Assembly: GCF_021228235.1 (NCBI RefSeq)
Contig: NZ_JAJQRG010000009.1
Span: 62,001 to 126,000, forward strand
Length of the DNA stretch: 64,000 bases
Direction of reading: 5' to 3'
Origin: Pseudophaeobacter flagellatus
GTDB lineage: Bacteria > Pseudomonadota > Alphaproteobacteria > Rhodobacterales > Rhodobacteraceae
Both the position numbers and the translations under genes were made by a program. The notes below the pieces were generated by a model that was not told the origin of the DNA, searched no databases, and saw nothing but the letters and a program-made list of their open reading frames with translations. Position 1 is the stretch's first letter; each line of letters opens with the position of its first letter. Below are positions 25,361 to 34,021 of the stretch, one piece after another.

Positions 25361-26536
25361 ATGCAGGCTGGATTGATCATGTTGTGCCTGGCCTATGTGC
25401 TGAGCCAGTTTTTCCGCGCCTTTCTTGGCGTTCTGACTACGGTCCTGGGGCAGGACATTGGCGCCACGCCTGCTGATTTGGCGGATGCCTCGGGCATGTG
25501 GTTCCTGTCCTTTGCCGCCATGCAACTGCCGGTGGGCTGGGCGCTGGACAAGATTGGCCCCAGGCGCACGGCCGCGTGGTTGTTGTTTCTGGGTGGCGCG
25601 GGCGGTGCAGCGGTCTTTGCGCTGGCAAGCAACCCCTTTCATGTCAGCATGGCGATGTTCTTTATCGGGATTGGCTGCTCGCCTGTGTTGATGGCGTCAT
25701 ATTACATCTTTGCCCGCCAGTACCCAGTGGCCCGCTTTGCCACCTTGGCGGCCTTGATGCTGGGCATGGGATCGGTCGGCAATCTGGTGGCCTCTTACCC
25801 GACGGCCTTTGCGGTAGAGCATCTTGGCTGGCGGGCGACGCTTTGGGGGCTGGCGCTGGCCTCTTGGCTCGTGGCTGCTGGTATCTTCCTGACGGTTCAG
25901 GATCCGGCCAAACCTGAAGGCGACCACAAGGGATCGGTGCTGGATCTGCTTAAAATGCCGGTTCTCTGGGCGATCTTCCCGCTGATGTTTGTCTGTTACG
26001 CACCCTCTGGAGCGCTGCGGGGGCTGTGGATTGGCCCCTATCTCAGCGATGTTTACGGTCTGGATACCGGAGAGATCGGGCTGGCGGCACTGGTCATGGG
26101 TGTCGCCATGGTGGCGGGCACCTTTGTTTATGGGCCGTTGGACCGGATGTTTGGCAGCCGTAAATGGGTGATTTTTGGCGGCAATGCGCTGGCGGTTCTG
26201 GCACTGGGGGCGCTGATTGCAGTGGACGGGGCTGCGGTCTGGATTCCCGTTGCGATGCTGGCGCTGGTCGGGTTTCTGGGCGGCTCTTTCCCGGTGATCA
26301 TCGCCCATGGCCGCGCCTTCGTGCCGCCGCATCTGGTGGGGCGCGGGGTCACGCTGCTCAACTTTTTTGGCATCGGCGGCGTGGGAATCATGCAGTTTGT
26401 CTCGGGGCGGATACACGCCAGTCTGGCCATTGGCGCCGACCCTGCAGCGCCCTATCTGGCAATTTTTGGCTTTTTTGCCATCGCCCTGTTGCTGGGATGC
26501 GCAATTTATCTGTTCAGCCGCGACAGCATGGAGTGA
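25361..26536 (+). CDS. MFS transporter
   Basis: This 391-residue protein has about 12 hydrophobic helices. The loop 2-3 motif is GWALDKIGPRRTAAW, and the N-terminus starts directly with a helix (LIMLCLAYVLSQFFRAFLGV). The second half contains GPLDRMFGSRKWVIFGGN, the repeated loop motif. The substrate is not evident. The start at 25361 is set by AAAGGGAGCGCCGCAA before the ATG. It is followed 78 bases later by asd, and the interval contains only a small hairpin, so co-transcription is possible. Confidence 0.85.
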   Translation: MQAGLIMLCLAYVLSQFFRAFLGVLTTVLGQDIGATPADLADASGMWFLSFAAMQLPVGWALDKIGPRRTAAWLLFLGGAGGAAVFALASNPFHVSMAMFFIGIGCSPVLMASYYIFARQYPVARFATLAALMLGMGSVGNLVASYPTAFAVEHLGWRATLWGLALASWLVAAGIFLTVQDPAKPEGDHKGSVLDLLKMPVLWAIFPLMFVCYAPSGALRGLWIGPYLSDVYGLDTGEIGLAALVMGVAMVAGTFVYGPLDRMFGSRKWVIFGGNALAVLALGALIAVDGAAVWIPVAMLALVGFLGGSFPVIIAHGRAFVPPHLVGRGVTLLNFFGIGGVGIMQFVSGRIHASLAIGADPAAPYLAIFGFFAIALLLGCAIYLFSRDSME

Positions 26537-26614
26537 GCAGCCCTTTATTTACAGGGCGTTTGCCTATAAGAGACCCCAGCCGGCCATAAGGCCGGGTGAT
26601 ACTGGAGAAACAAT

Positions 26615-27637
26615 ATGGGTTATCGCGTCGTCGTCGTTGGCGCCACAGGCAATGTGGGCCACGAAATGTTGAACATCCTGGCAGAGCGCCAGTTTCCTGC
26701 GGATGAGGTTGCCGTTCTGGCCAGCCGTAAATCGCTGGGGACCGAGGTGTCGTTCGGCGAGAAGACGTTGAAGACGCAGGATCTCGACACCTTTGATTTC
26801 ACCGGCTGGGACATGGCGCTGTTTGCCGTGGGCTCTGACGCGACCAAGATCTACGCCCCCAAGGCCGCCAAGGCGGGCTGCGTGGTGATCGATAACTCGT
26901 CGCTTTATCGCTACGACGCCGATGTGCCGCTGATCGTACCAGAGGTGAACCCCGAGGCGATCCATGGCTATGCCAAGAAGAACATCATCGCCAACCCAAA
27001 CTGTTCAACCGCGCAGATGGTTGTGGCGCTGAAGCCTTTGCATGACCGTGCCAAGATCAAACGCGTTGTGGTCTCGACCTACCAGTCGGTCTCCGGCTCC
27101 GGCAAAGAGGCGATCGACGAGCTGTGGGAGCAGACCAAGGCGATTTACAACCCGACCAAAGAGGTGCCGCCAAAGGTTTACCCCAAGCAGATCGCCTTCA
27201 ATGTGATTCCCCATATTGACGTCTTCCTCGACGATGGCTCCACCAAGGAAGAGTGGAAAATGGTCGCCGAAACCAAGAAGATCATCGACACTTCTATCAA
27301 GGTCACAGCCACCTGTGTGCGAGTCCCTGTCTTTGTCGGCCATTCGGAATCGATCAATATTGAAACAGAGGATTTCCTTGACGAAGACGAGGCCCGCGAC
27401 ATCCTGCGCGAGGCCCCCGGCGTCATGGTGATCGATAAGCGGGAAGACGGTGGCTATGTGACGCCGGTCGAATGCGTTGGCGATTTTGCCACGTTTATCA
27501 GTCGCATACGCCAGGATTCCACCATCGACAACGGCTTGAACCTCTGGTGTGTCAGCGACAACCTGCGCAAGGGTGCCGCGCTGAATGCGGTTCAGATTGC
27601 CGAGCTTTTGGGCCGTGAAGTGCTCAAAAAAGGCTAA
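26615..27637 (+). CDS. asd: Aspartate-semialdehyde dehydrogenase
   Basis: This 340-residue enzyme reduces aspartyl-4-phosphate to aspartate semialdehyde with NADPH, feeding lysine/diaminopimelate, threonine and methionine synthesis. The NADP-binding VVVVGATGNVGHEML is at the N-terminus. The catalytic cysteine is C130 in IIANPNCSTAQMVV, and YQSVSGSGKEAIDEL and the substrate-binding VPVFVGHSESI segments are conserved. The length is standard. GGAGAAACAAT precedes the ATG. A good intrinsic terminator follows. Confidence 0.95.
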   Translation: MGYRVVVVGATGNVGHEMLNILAERQFPADEVAVLASRKSLGTEVSFGEKTLKTQDLDTFDFTGWDMALFAVGSDATKIYAPKAAKAGCVVIDNSSLYRYDADVPLIVPEVNPEAIHGYAKKNIIANPNCSTAQMVVALKPLHDRAKIKRVVVSTYQSVSGSGKEAIDELWEQTKAIYNPTKEVPPKVYPKQIAFNVIPHIDVFLDDGSTKEEWKMVAETKKIIDTSIKVTATCVRVPVFVGHSESINIETEDFLDEDEARDILREAPGVMVIDKREDGGYVTPVECVGDFATFISRIRQDSTIDNGLNLWCVSDNLRKGAALNAVQIAELLGREVLKKG

Positions 27638-27659
27638 AGATCTTTGTACTTTTGGATAG

Positions 27660-27695
27660 GAGGGCCGCTTCGGATGAGGTGGCCCTCATTCTTTT
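27660..27695 (+). terminator. Intrinsic terminator of asd
   Basis: GAGGGCC (27660-27666) and GGCCCTC (27681-27687) form a perfect 7-bp stem with a 14-base loop, followed by ATTCTTTT. It lies 22 bases after the asd stop codon. Confidence 0.75.
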
Positions 27696-27764
27696 GCAGG
27701 GGTGCCCAAATCTGGCCACAAAACCCAATATCCTAAGGGTGGGATATAAAAGGGGACGTAAGCC

Positions 27765-28142
27765 ATGTACTCGAAAGATTTTGAACGCGAAACGTATACA
27801 ACCGGTGATGCAGCCATGCAGCAGACCGCTTGGTCCAGCGCCAGTGACCAGGATCGCATGGACACCGAAATGGCAATCCAGCTGCGCATCCTGCTGACGC
27901 CGCACTTCCAAGACGCCACGACCTGGTCTGAACTGCGCAGCGGGCTACAGGCCAAGGGCTTTTATATGAAACGCACCAAGGGACATATGCACCTCTTTGA
28001 TGCGCAGAGCCATGTAAAGATCTGCACCTGCGGGTTTCTGGGGTTTCCCTACAAAGATCTGGAACAGCGCTTCAAGCGGGTGCGCCCGGTGCGCAAGGCC
28101 CCGACACGCCCGGTGGCTGCTGCAAAGCCGGTTCAGCACTAA
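27765..28142 (+). CDS. Conserved hypothetical protein with a C-terminal basic tail
   Basis: This 125-residue protein is not recognised. The middle (WSELRSGLQAKGFYMKRT, then GHMHLFDAQSHVKICTCGFL) looks like a compact folded module, and two cysteines (CTC) lie in it. The pattern of a short alpha/beta module with GF and a late LGFPYKDLEQRF recalls the accessory domain at the end of some plasmid relaxases, but that is only an impression. The tail is rich in Arg, Pro and Ala. It is a single gene between the asd terminator and its own terminator at 28219. Confidence 0.7.
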   Translation: MYSKDFERETYTTGDAAMQQTAWSSASDQDRMDTEMAIQLRILLTPHFQDATTWSELRSGLQAKGFYMKRTKGHMHLFDAQSHVKICTCGFLGFPYKDLEQRFKRVRPVRKAPTRPVAAAKPVQH

Positions 28143-28218
28143 ACCACGTTTCCTCCTACTCTCTCTCTAGTGTGTTCCATTGGCCGTGCCGGGGCTAGGC
28201 TGCAGTCAATGAGGTTCA

Positions 28219-28245
28219 AAACGGTGCCAGAATGGCGCCGTTTTT
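28219..28245 (+). terminator. Intrinsic terminator after the hypothetical gene at 27765
   Basis: AACGG-T-GCCA, loop GAA, TGGC-G-CCGTT then TTTTG forms an imperfect stem of about nine pairs followed by a short U run. Confidence 0.7.
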
Positions 28246-28340
28246 GTATGTGTAGCGCCATATTTTGTTAGGCAGGTTTGTTAGGTAGGGGGCGATGCGG
28301 TCTAGGCGGGGTGGCGGCCTTGATAGGGTCGGCGGATTTG

Positions 28341-29225
28341 TCAGTCACAATGGTCGCGCGGTTGCCCATGCTGGATAAGGGCGGCGATCAATTCTGACAG
28401 CACTTCGTCCCGGCTGGTGGTGGGGCGTCTGACGACGCCCAGTCGGCGATGGGCCGGTGGCGTGCCAAAGGGGAACCAGTCGAGCGCGGCAGTGATCGAA
28501 TCCTGCAACACGACATAGGGGATGATGGCAAAGCCGATCCCGGCCCGTACGCAGCCCACCACCACTGTCATCGTGTTGACTGACACCACCTGTCGCGGCA
28601 CGATGCCAATCTGGGCGATTTCAGTGTCGATCTGGCGTGCCAGCGGCACCTGCGGGCGATAGCGGATATAGGGCACGTCGCGGAGCAACTCGTGGATCGT
28701 CATGCCGCCGACGCCAGGCGGGGTAATCACCACCAGCGGCTCATTGAGCACCTCGGTCCAGCGCAGGCTCGGCGGCACCGCCACGTGTTCGGAGACCAGC
28801 GCAGCATCAAGCTGTCCCGAGACCACTTCGGTCATCAACTCTTCGGACATGCCGATACGCAGGCGGAAATTGAGTTCGGGGTATCGCCCCTGCAGGGTGG
28901 CCAGCGCATTGGGCACCAGCGAGTTGGCCCCGGTTCGCAGCGTGCCAAATGCAAGCGTGCCGCTGACATGACCACCGGTGACCGAGGATTTGGTTTCGGT
29001 AACGATGCGCAGAATCTGCCGGGCGGCGCGCAACAGCTCTGCACCCTTGGCGGTCAGCACCGGCGGTCGGCGTGACCGGTCGAATAATTCGGCATCTAGC
29101 TCGACCTCAAGCGCAGAAACCTGCTGGCTGACCGCCGAGGCGGTGATGTTGATTGCCTGCGCTGCCGCAGCAAAACCGCCATGCTGTTCGATGGCGAGAA
29201 GGGTTTCAAGCTGACGTGTGTCCAT
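28341..29225 (-). CDS. LysR family transcriptional regulator, divergent to tctCBA
   Basis: This 294-residue LysR-type regulator has an N-terminal winged helix (RQLETLLAIEQHGGFAAAAQ, then ITASAVSQQVSALE) and a periplasmic-binding-like effector domain. The pattern resembles the ArgP branch, but the target is better judged by position: it diverges from the tripartite transporter operon starting at 29358. A perfect inverted repeat in the short gap (29239-29267) is a natural operator. The effector is probably the imported compound. Confidence 0.88.
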   Translation of the reverse strand: MDTRQLETLLAIEQHGGFAAAAQAINITASAVSQQVSALEVELDAELFDRSRRPPVLTAKGAELLRAARQILRIVTETKSSVTGGHVSGTLAFGTLRTGANSLVPNALATLQGRYPELNFRLRIGMSEELMTEVVSGQLDAALVSEHVAVPPSLRWTEVLNEPLVVITPPGVGGMTIHELLRDVPYIRYRPQVPLARQIDTEIAQIGIVPRQVVSVNTMTVVVGCVRAGIGFAIIPYVVLQDSITAALDWFPFGTPPAHRRLGVVRRPTTSRDEVLSELIAALIQHGQPRDHCD

Positions 29226-29238
29226 CCCCGTAACTTAA

Positions 29239-29267
29239 GTAATTCTGAATATAATGGCAAGAATTAC
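29239..29267. promoter_or_regulatory. Candidate LysR operator (8-bp inverted repeat)
   Basis: GTAATTCT (29239-29246) and AGAATTAC (29260-29267) are perfect inverted copies with centres 21 bases apart, two helical turns. They lie between the LysR gene start at 29225 and the tctC start at 29358, in an otherwise A+T-rich stretch. Binding has not been shown. Confidence 0.5.
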
Positions 29268-29357
29268 GCGCTTTGTGAGCGTATGACTTGTGTTAACCCT
29301 GTCGGACAACACACCGTCGGCGGATGAACCGCTGGCCGAAACACAGGGAGCCTCCCC

Positions 29358-30305
29358 ATGAAACTCCGTACGGGCCTTGCCGCCCTTCTTGCCGCCGCCA
29401 CTCTGGTTGCTGCTCCGGCCAGCGCGCAGGATTACCCCGAGCGCCCGGTTGAATTCATCGTGCCCTGGTCGCCGGGCGGTGGCTCTGACACGCTGATGCG
29501 CCTGGTTTCCGGCAATATCGCCGACCACCTGGGCACTGAGATGCCGATCATCAACATGCCTGGCGTTGGTGGCACCATTGGCCTGCGCGAGGCCTCGCGC
29601 CGCGCCGCAGATGGCTATACCGTCAGTCAGGTGCACGAGGGTCTTCTTGTTGCCACCGAGGCCGGCATCACCGATCTTTCCTGGGATGATTTCGAACCGA
29701 TCGCGCTGATGACTGCCTCGCCGCAGTATCTGGTGGTGCACCCCACCGAAGACTATACGGATTTCGCGGAATTCCTTGCCTATGCCAAAGCAAACCCCGG
29801 TGCGATCACCATGGGCGTGACTTTGGGCGGTCTGCCGCATTTGCATGCAGCGATGATCGAGCAGGCCTATGGGCTGCAGTTCCAATATGTTGGCTACGAA
29901 GGCACCGGAGAGCGCATCCGTGCCCTTGTCGGCGGCAACCTTGATGCGGCCATGGGCGATATCGCCTCGTCAAAGCAGTTTGTCGACAATGGCGACCTGC
30001 AGTTTCTTGCTGTCGGCACCCCCGAGCGCGTGCAAGAGGCGCCCGAGGTGCCAACCTTTGTCGAGCTTGGCGCCGATCTCAATCTGTTGGTGACCCGTGG
30101 CATCGTGATGCCAAAGGGGGCGCCGCAGCAGGCCCGCGACAAGATGGAAGCCGCACTCGAAGCGCTGTCTAAAGATGAGGCCTATATCGCGCAGACCAAC
30201 AATGCGGGCTCATCGGTGATGTTCCGTGGCCAGGAGGCCTATCGCATCTATCTGACAAAGCTGGACGAGACAGTGAAATCGCTGGCCGAGGTTCTTGCGC
30301 CATGA
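29358..30305 (+). CDS. tctC: Tripartite tricarboxylate transporter substrate-binding protein (TctC family)
   Basis: This 315-residue periplasmic solute receptor has a clear signal peptide (MKLRTGLAALLAAATLV, cleavage after APASAQ). The mature protein starts with the family's YPERPVEFIVPWSPGGGSDT, followed by INMPGVGGTIGLREASR. Such receptors deliver carboxylates to a TctAB membrane unit; the range across the family is wide, so citrate should not be assumed. The stop overlaps the start of tctB (ATGA). Confidence 0.92.
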   Translation: MKLRTGLAALLAAATLVAAPASAQDYPERPVEFIVPWSPGGGSDTLMRLVSGNIADHLGTEMPIINMPGVGGTIGLREASRRAADGYTVSQVHEGLLVATEAGITDLSWDDFEPIALMTASPQYLVVHPTEDYTDFAEFLAYAKANPGAITMGVTLGGLPHLHAAMIEQAYGLQFQYVGYEGTGERIRALVGGNLDAAMGDIASSKQFVDNGDLQFLAVGTPERVQEAPEVPTFVELGADLNLLVTRGIVMPKGAPQQARDKMEAALEALSKDEAYIAQTNNAGSSVMFRGQEAYRIYLTKLDETVKSLAEVLAP

Positions 30306-30817
30306 GCGATGCCGGCTATGACAAGCAGCAGGCTGGGGAGGCAGGCGAGATTGCCCGCCTCCTGAGCTATGTGCTGACCCTCCTCGCCTCGGCTGGGCTG
30401 TTTGTCTCGGCCAATGCGATTCCCATCTCGCGTTTTGAACAGCTTGGTGCTGGCGCCTTTCCCAAGATCGTCTTTGCCGGTATCGCGCTGGTGGCCCTTA
30501 TCGCCATCGTCGAGGCGCTGCGGAAAATTCCCGCAGGTGCCTATGGGCGCTTTGCACGGCAGACGCTGGCCTGGGCCGGGCGTCGCTATCTTGTCTTTGT
30601 TACGCTGGGCGCGCTGGCTGTCTATCTGGTGCTGATCCCGGTGCTGGGTTTTTCAATCGCGAGTTTCCTCTTTATTCTTGGGCTTGAGCTGGTCCTGATG
30701 CCACGTCGCGCCGCGACGCTGCTGGTTGCGGTGATCGTGGCGGCTGTCTTTTCCTTCGGGCTGAACTGGCTGTTTGCCGAGGGTTTCACTGTCTTCCTGC
30801 CGCGCGGGGTGTTTTGA
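30302..30817 (+). CDS. tctB: Tripartite tricarboxylate transporter small membrane subunit (TctB family)
   Basis: This 171-residue membrane protein has four hydrophobic helices (for example LLSYVLTLLASAGLFVSANA and YLVFVTLGALAVYLVLIPVL), as expected for TctB. The motif VLGFSIASFLFILGLELVL in the second half fits the family. It is translationally coupled to tctC upstream by a 4-base overlap, and tctA begins one base after its stop codon. It forms the inner-membrane transporter together with TctA. Confidence 0.9.
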   Translation: MSDAGYDKQQAGEAGEIARLLSYVLTLLASAGLFVSANAIPISRFEQLGAGAFPKIVFAGIALVALIAIVEALRKIPAGAYGRFARQTLAWAGRRYLVFVTLGALAVYLVLIPVLGFSIASFLFILGLELVLMPRRAATLLVAVIVAAVFSFGLNWLFAEGFTVFLPRGVF

Positions 30818-30818
30818 T

Positions 30819-32336
30819 ATGGACAGCTTTCTTTCCGGCCTGGTGCAGATTTTCACGCTTGCCACGCTGATCTACATGTTTGCGGGCTCTATCGCGGGCA
30901 TCATCGCTGCGGCTATTCCCGGCTTTACCGTCACCATGGCCATTGTGCTGACTCTGCCCCTGACTTTCACCATGGAACCGCTGCAGGGGATCGCAGTAAT
31001 GCTGTCGGTCTATGTTGGCGGCTACACTGGCGGGCTGATCTCGGCGGCGCTGTTGGGCATTCCGGGCACGCCATCTTCGGTCGCCACCACTTTTGATGCC
31101 TTTCCGATGGCCCGCAGGGGGGAGCCGGGCCGGGCGCTGTCGCTGGGGATCTGGGCCTCATTCTTTGGCACGGTGATCTCGACGCTGGTGCTGATCGTCG
31201 CGGCACCGCCACTGGCGATGTTCGCGGTAAAGCTCGGCCCCTGGGAATATTTCTCGCTGATCGTTTTTGCGCTGACCATTGTTGCCTCTCTGGTGGGCGA
31301 CAGCGTGATCCGGGGGATGCTGGCCGGGCTTATCGGGCTTGGCATTTCGACTGTCGGCACCGACCCTATCATGGGCCGCCCGCGTTTTGACTTTGGCATA
31401 GAGATGCTGCAGGCAGGCCTGCCCTTCCTGGTGGTGCTGATCGGCATCTTTGCGATCTCGCAGCTGACCTCCGAGGTGGAGGATCCGAAATCCGTCCGGT
31501 CCGGTAATGCGCTGGTGACCGGTGCCATCGACTTCCAGACCTGGCAGGTGATGAAAGAGGTGCTGATGCGCCCGGTGAACCTTATCCGCTCTTCCGTCGT
31601 GGGTGTGCTGATCGGCGCGCTGCCGGGGGCGGGGGGCTCGATCGCCAATCTGGTTGCCTATGATCAGGCCAAGCGGAATTCGAAAGACCCGGAAAGCTTT
31701 GGCAAGGGCAACCCTGATGGAGTTGTCGCCTCGGAGGCCGGCAATTCCGCCACTGCTGGCGGCGGGCTGATCCCGCTGATCGGGCTGGGCATTCCAGGCT
31801 CTGCAGTGGATGCGATCCTGATGGCCGCGCTGATGGTGCATGGCATTTCCGTCGGCCCGCGGCTGATTATGGATCACGCTGACCTCGTCTACGGTATGTT
31901 CATCGCCATGGCGGTCGCCTCGCTGATGATGCTGATTGTCTCGGTGCTGTCGATGCGTCTGTTCCTGCGGGTTGCCGAGGTGCCAAAATGGCTGATCGTA
32001 CCGGTGGTGATGGTCTGCTGTGTTGTGGGCTCTTTTGCCCTGAACAACCGGGTAAGCGATCTCTACCTGCTGGGCTTTGTCGGGGTTGCTGGCTACACGC
32101 TGCGCGCGCTGGGCTATTCGTTGGCACCCTTGGTGCTGGGGGTGATCCTTGGCCCCATCGCCGAGACCAATCTGCGCCGGGCACTGATGACCGACGCGGA
32201 TCCGACGCTGTTCCTGACACGGCCAGTCAGCCTTATCTTTCTTATGCTTGCCGTGATCTCGATTGCCTGGGCAATTCGCGGCCATCTCAAACACCGTAAA
32301 CCCTCTGGGAGGAGCACAGATGCATCTGCGTCATAA
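30819..32336 (+). CDS. tctA: Tripartite tricarboxylate transporter large membrane subunit (TctA family)
   Basis: This 505-residue inner-membrane protein has about 12 helices and the TctA signatures: AGIIAAAIPGFTVTMAIVLT, GGYTGGLISAALLGIPGTPS (duplicated later as GLIPLIGLGIPGSAVDAIL), and VVASEAGNSATAGG. The start at 30819 is right after the tctB stop; a longer in-frame start lies inside tctB and is unlikely. Its end overlaps the GGT-like gene start by 17 bases, tying transport to the downstream enzyme. Confidence 0.92.
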   Translation: MDSFLSGLVQIFTLATLIYMFAGSIAGIIAAAIPGFTVTMAIVLTLPLTFTMEPLQGIAVMLSVYVGGYTGGLISAALLGIPGTPSSVATTFDAFPMARRGEPGRALSLGIWASFFGTVISTLVLIVAAPPLAMFAVKLGPWEYFSLIVFALTIVASLVGDSVIRGMLAGLIGLGISTVGTDPIMGRPRFDFGIEMLQAGLPFLVVLIGIFAISQLTSEVEDPKSVRSGNALVTGAIDFQTWQVMKEVLMRPVNLIRSSVVGVLIGALPGAGGSIANLVAYDQAKRNSKDPESFGKGNPDGVVASEAGNSATAGGGLIPLIGLGIPGSAVDAILMAALMVHGISVGPRLIMDHADLVYGMFIAMAVASLMMLIVSVLSMRLFLRVAEVPKWLIVPVVMVCCVVGSFALNNRVSDLYLLGFVGVAGYTLRALGYSLAPLVLGVILGPIAETNLRRALMTDADPTLFLTRPVSLIFLMLAVISIAWAIRGHLKHRKPSGRSTDASAS

Positions 32337-33909
32337 TTCCATCTACCCGTCGCGCCGCTCGCCGGTTCTTGCCGATAACGTCGTGGCGACCTCGCAGCCG
32401 CTGGCCACCCAGGCCGGGCTGGCCATCCTGCAACAGGGCGGCAATGCGGTGGATGCCGCAATTGCCACCGCCGCCGCGCTGACCGTGGTTGAACCCACGG
32501 GCAACGGGCTTGGCTCGGATGCCTTTTGCATCCTTTGGGATGGCAAGCAGCTGCATGGGCTCAATGCCTCGGGCCGGGCGCCTGCCGCCTGGACACCCGA
32601 GCGTTTTCCAGAGGGAATACCGGCGCATGGCTGGGACGCGGTGACAGTTCCCGGCGCGGTTAGCGCCTGGGTTGGGCTGTCAGAACGCTTTGGCAAGCTG
32701 GGGCTGGCCACCGTTCTGGCCCCCGCGATCCGCTACGCCGAAGAGGGTTTCATCGTCTCGCCGGTGATTGCAGCGCTTTGGGCCAAAGGGGCTGAAACCC
32801 TGGGCGAACAGCCCGGTTTTGCCGCGACCTTCATGCCCGGTGGCTGCCCCCCGAAAGCGGGCGAGCGGTTCTGCAATCCCGGCGCGGCGCGCACCCTGCG
32901 GGCCATCGCCGACACCAAGGGGCGGGCCTTCTACGAGGGTGAAATCGCCGAGGAGATTATCGCCTTTTCGCAGGCCAATGGCGGTGCGATGACGATGCAG
33001 GATCTGGCCGACCATGCGCCCGAGTGGTGCGGTACGGTCAGCCAGGCCTTTGATGAGGTTGAATTGCACGAGATCCCGCCGAATGGTCAGGGTATTGCTG
33101 CGCTCATGGCGCTGGGCATGCTGCAGCACAGCTCTATCCGCGATCATGGTCCGGACGATCTGATGGCTGTGCACCTGCAGATCGAGGCGATCAAGCTGGC
33201 CTATGCCGACCTGCATGCCTTTGTCGCGGATCGCGATCACATGACTGACGTGGACGAGATGGCTTTGCTGGACCCCGAGTACCTGAAATCTCGCGCCGCG
33301 CTGATCTCGGAAGATAGGGCGCAGGATTTTGGCCCCGGTGCGCCAAAACGCGGTGGCACGGTTCTGCTCAACACGGCTGATGAGTCGGGCATGATGGTCA
33401 GTTTCATTCAGTCCAACTATGCGGGTTTTGGATCGGGGGTGGTGGTGCCGGGCACCGGCGTCTCTATGCAGAACCGCGGCTTTGGCTTCACCACAGAAGC
33501 GGGGCATCCCAACCGCGTTGCAGGCGGCAAGCGGCCGTTCCACACGATCATTCCAGGCTTTGTGATGAAGAATGGCGCGCCGCTGATGGCCTTTGGCATG
33601 ATGGGCGGGCCGATCCAGGCGCAGGGTCACATGCAGCTGCTGCTACGCACCGAGCTGTGGGGCCAGGACGTGCAGACCGCTGCCGACGCTCCGCGCTGGC
33701 GGATGATCGAAGGACTGGATGTGGCCTGTGAGCCAAGCATGACGCCCGCGCTGCTGGACGGGCTGAAGGCGCTTGGCCATCGGGTGCAGATCGAGGCACC
33801 CGACAATGCCTTTGGCTTTGGCGGTGCGCAGCTGGTGCACCGGCTGCCACAGGGCGGTTTTGCCGCCGGTTCGGATCCGCGCAAGGATGGCCAGGCTGCA
33901 GGGTTCTGA
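32320..33909 (+). CDS. Gamma-glutamyltransferase family hydrolase, apparently cytoplasmic
   Basis: This 529-residue Ntn-hydrolase of the gamma-glutamyltransferase family has AILQQGGNAVDAAIATAAAL near the N-terminus, VPGAVSAWVGL, and a probable self-processing/catalytic Thr347 in KRGGTVLLNTAD. GFGSGVVVPGTG follows in the small subunit. No signal peptide is present, unlike classical periplasmic GGT, so it should act in the cytoplasm on an imported gamma-glutamyl or related amide compound. The start at 32320 has GGGAGGAGCACAG upstream. It overlaps tctA and is followed by an SBF carrier gene in the same direction. Confidence 0.88.
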   Translation: MHLRHNSIYPSRRSPVLADNVVATSQPLATQAGLAILQQGGNAVDAAIATAAALTVVEPTGNGLGSDAFCILWDGKQLHGLNASGRAPAAWTPERFPEGIPAHGWDAVTVPGAVSAWVGLSERFGKLGLATVLAPAIRYAEEGFIVSPVIAALWAKGAETLGEQPGFAATFMPGGCPPKAGERFCNPGAARTLRAIADTKGRAFYEGEIAEEIIAFSQANGGAMTMQDLADHAPEWCGTVSQAFDEVELHEIPPNGQGIAALMALGMLQHSSIRDHGPDDLMAVHLQIEAIKLAYADLHAFVADRDHMTDVDEMALLDPEYLKSRAALISEDRAQDFGPGAPKRGGTVLLNTADESGMMVSFIQSNYAGFGSGVVVPGTGVSMQNRGFGFTTEAGHPNRVAGGKRPFHTIIPGFVMKNGAPLMAFGMMGGPIQAQGHMQLLLRTELWGQDVQTAADAPRWRMIEGLDVACEPSMTPALLDGLKALGHRVQIEAPDNAFGFGGAQLVHRLPQGGFAAGSDPRKDGQAAGF

Positions 33910-34021
33910 CCCCGCTGGTGACATCTCAGACGAAATCCGGTAGGGCCGTGGCGTCAGTGTCACGGCCCTGCAATATATGGATCTGGCCGACGCGCCAAAG
34001 AGAACAAGAGCAGGAACCGAG

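Noticed and set aside
31158-32294. Minus-strand open frame of about 378 codons opposite tctA
   Set aside because: Its composition is His/Gln/Asp-rich as expected for the mirror of membrane-protein codons; tctA is clearly the real gene.
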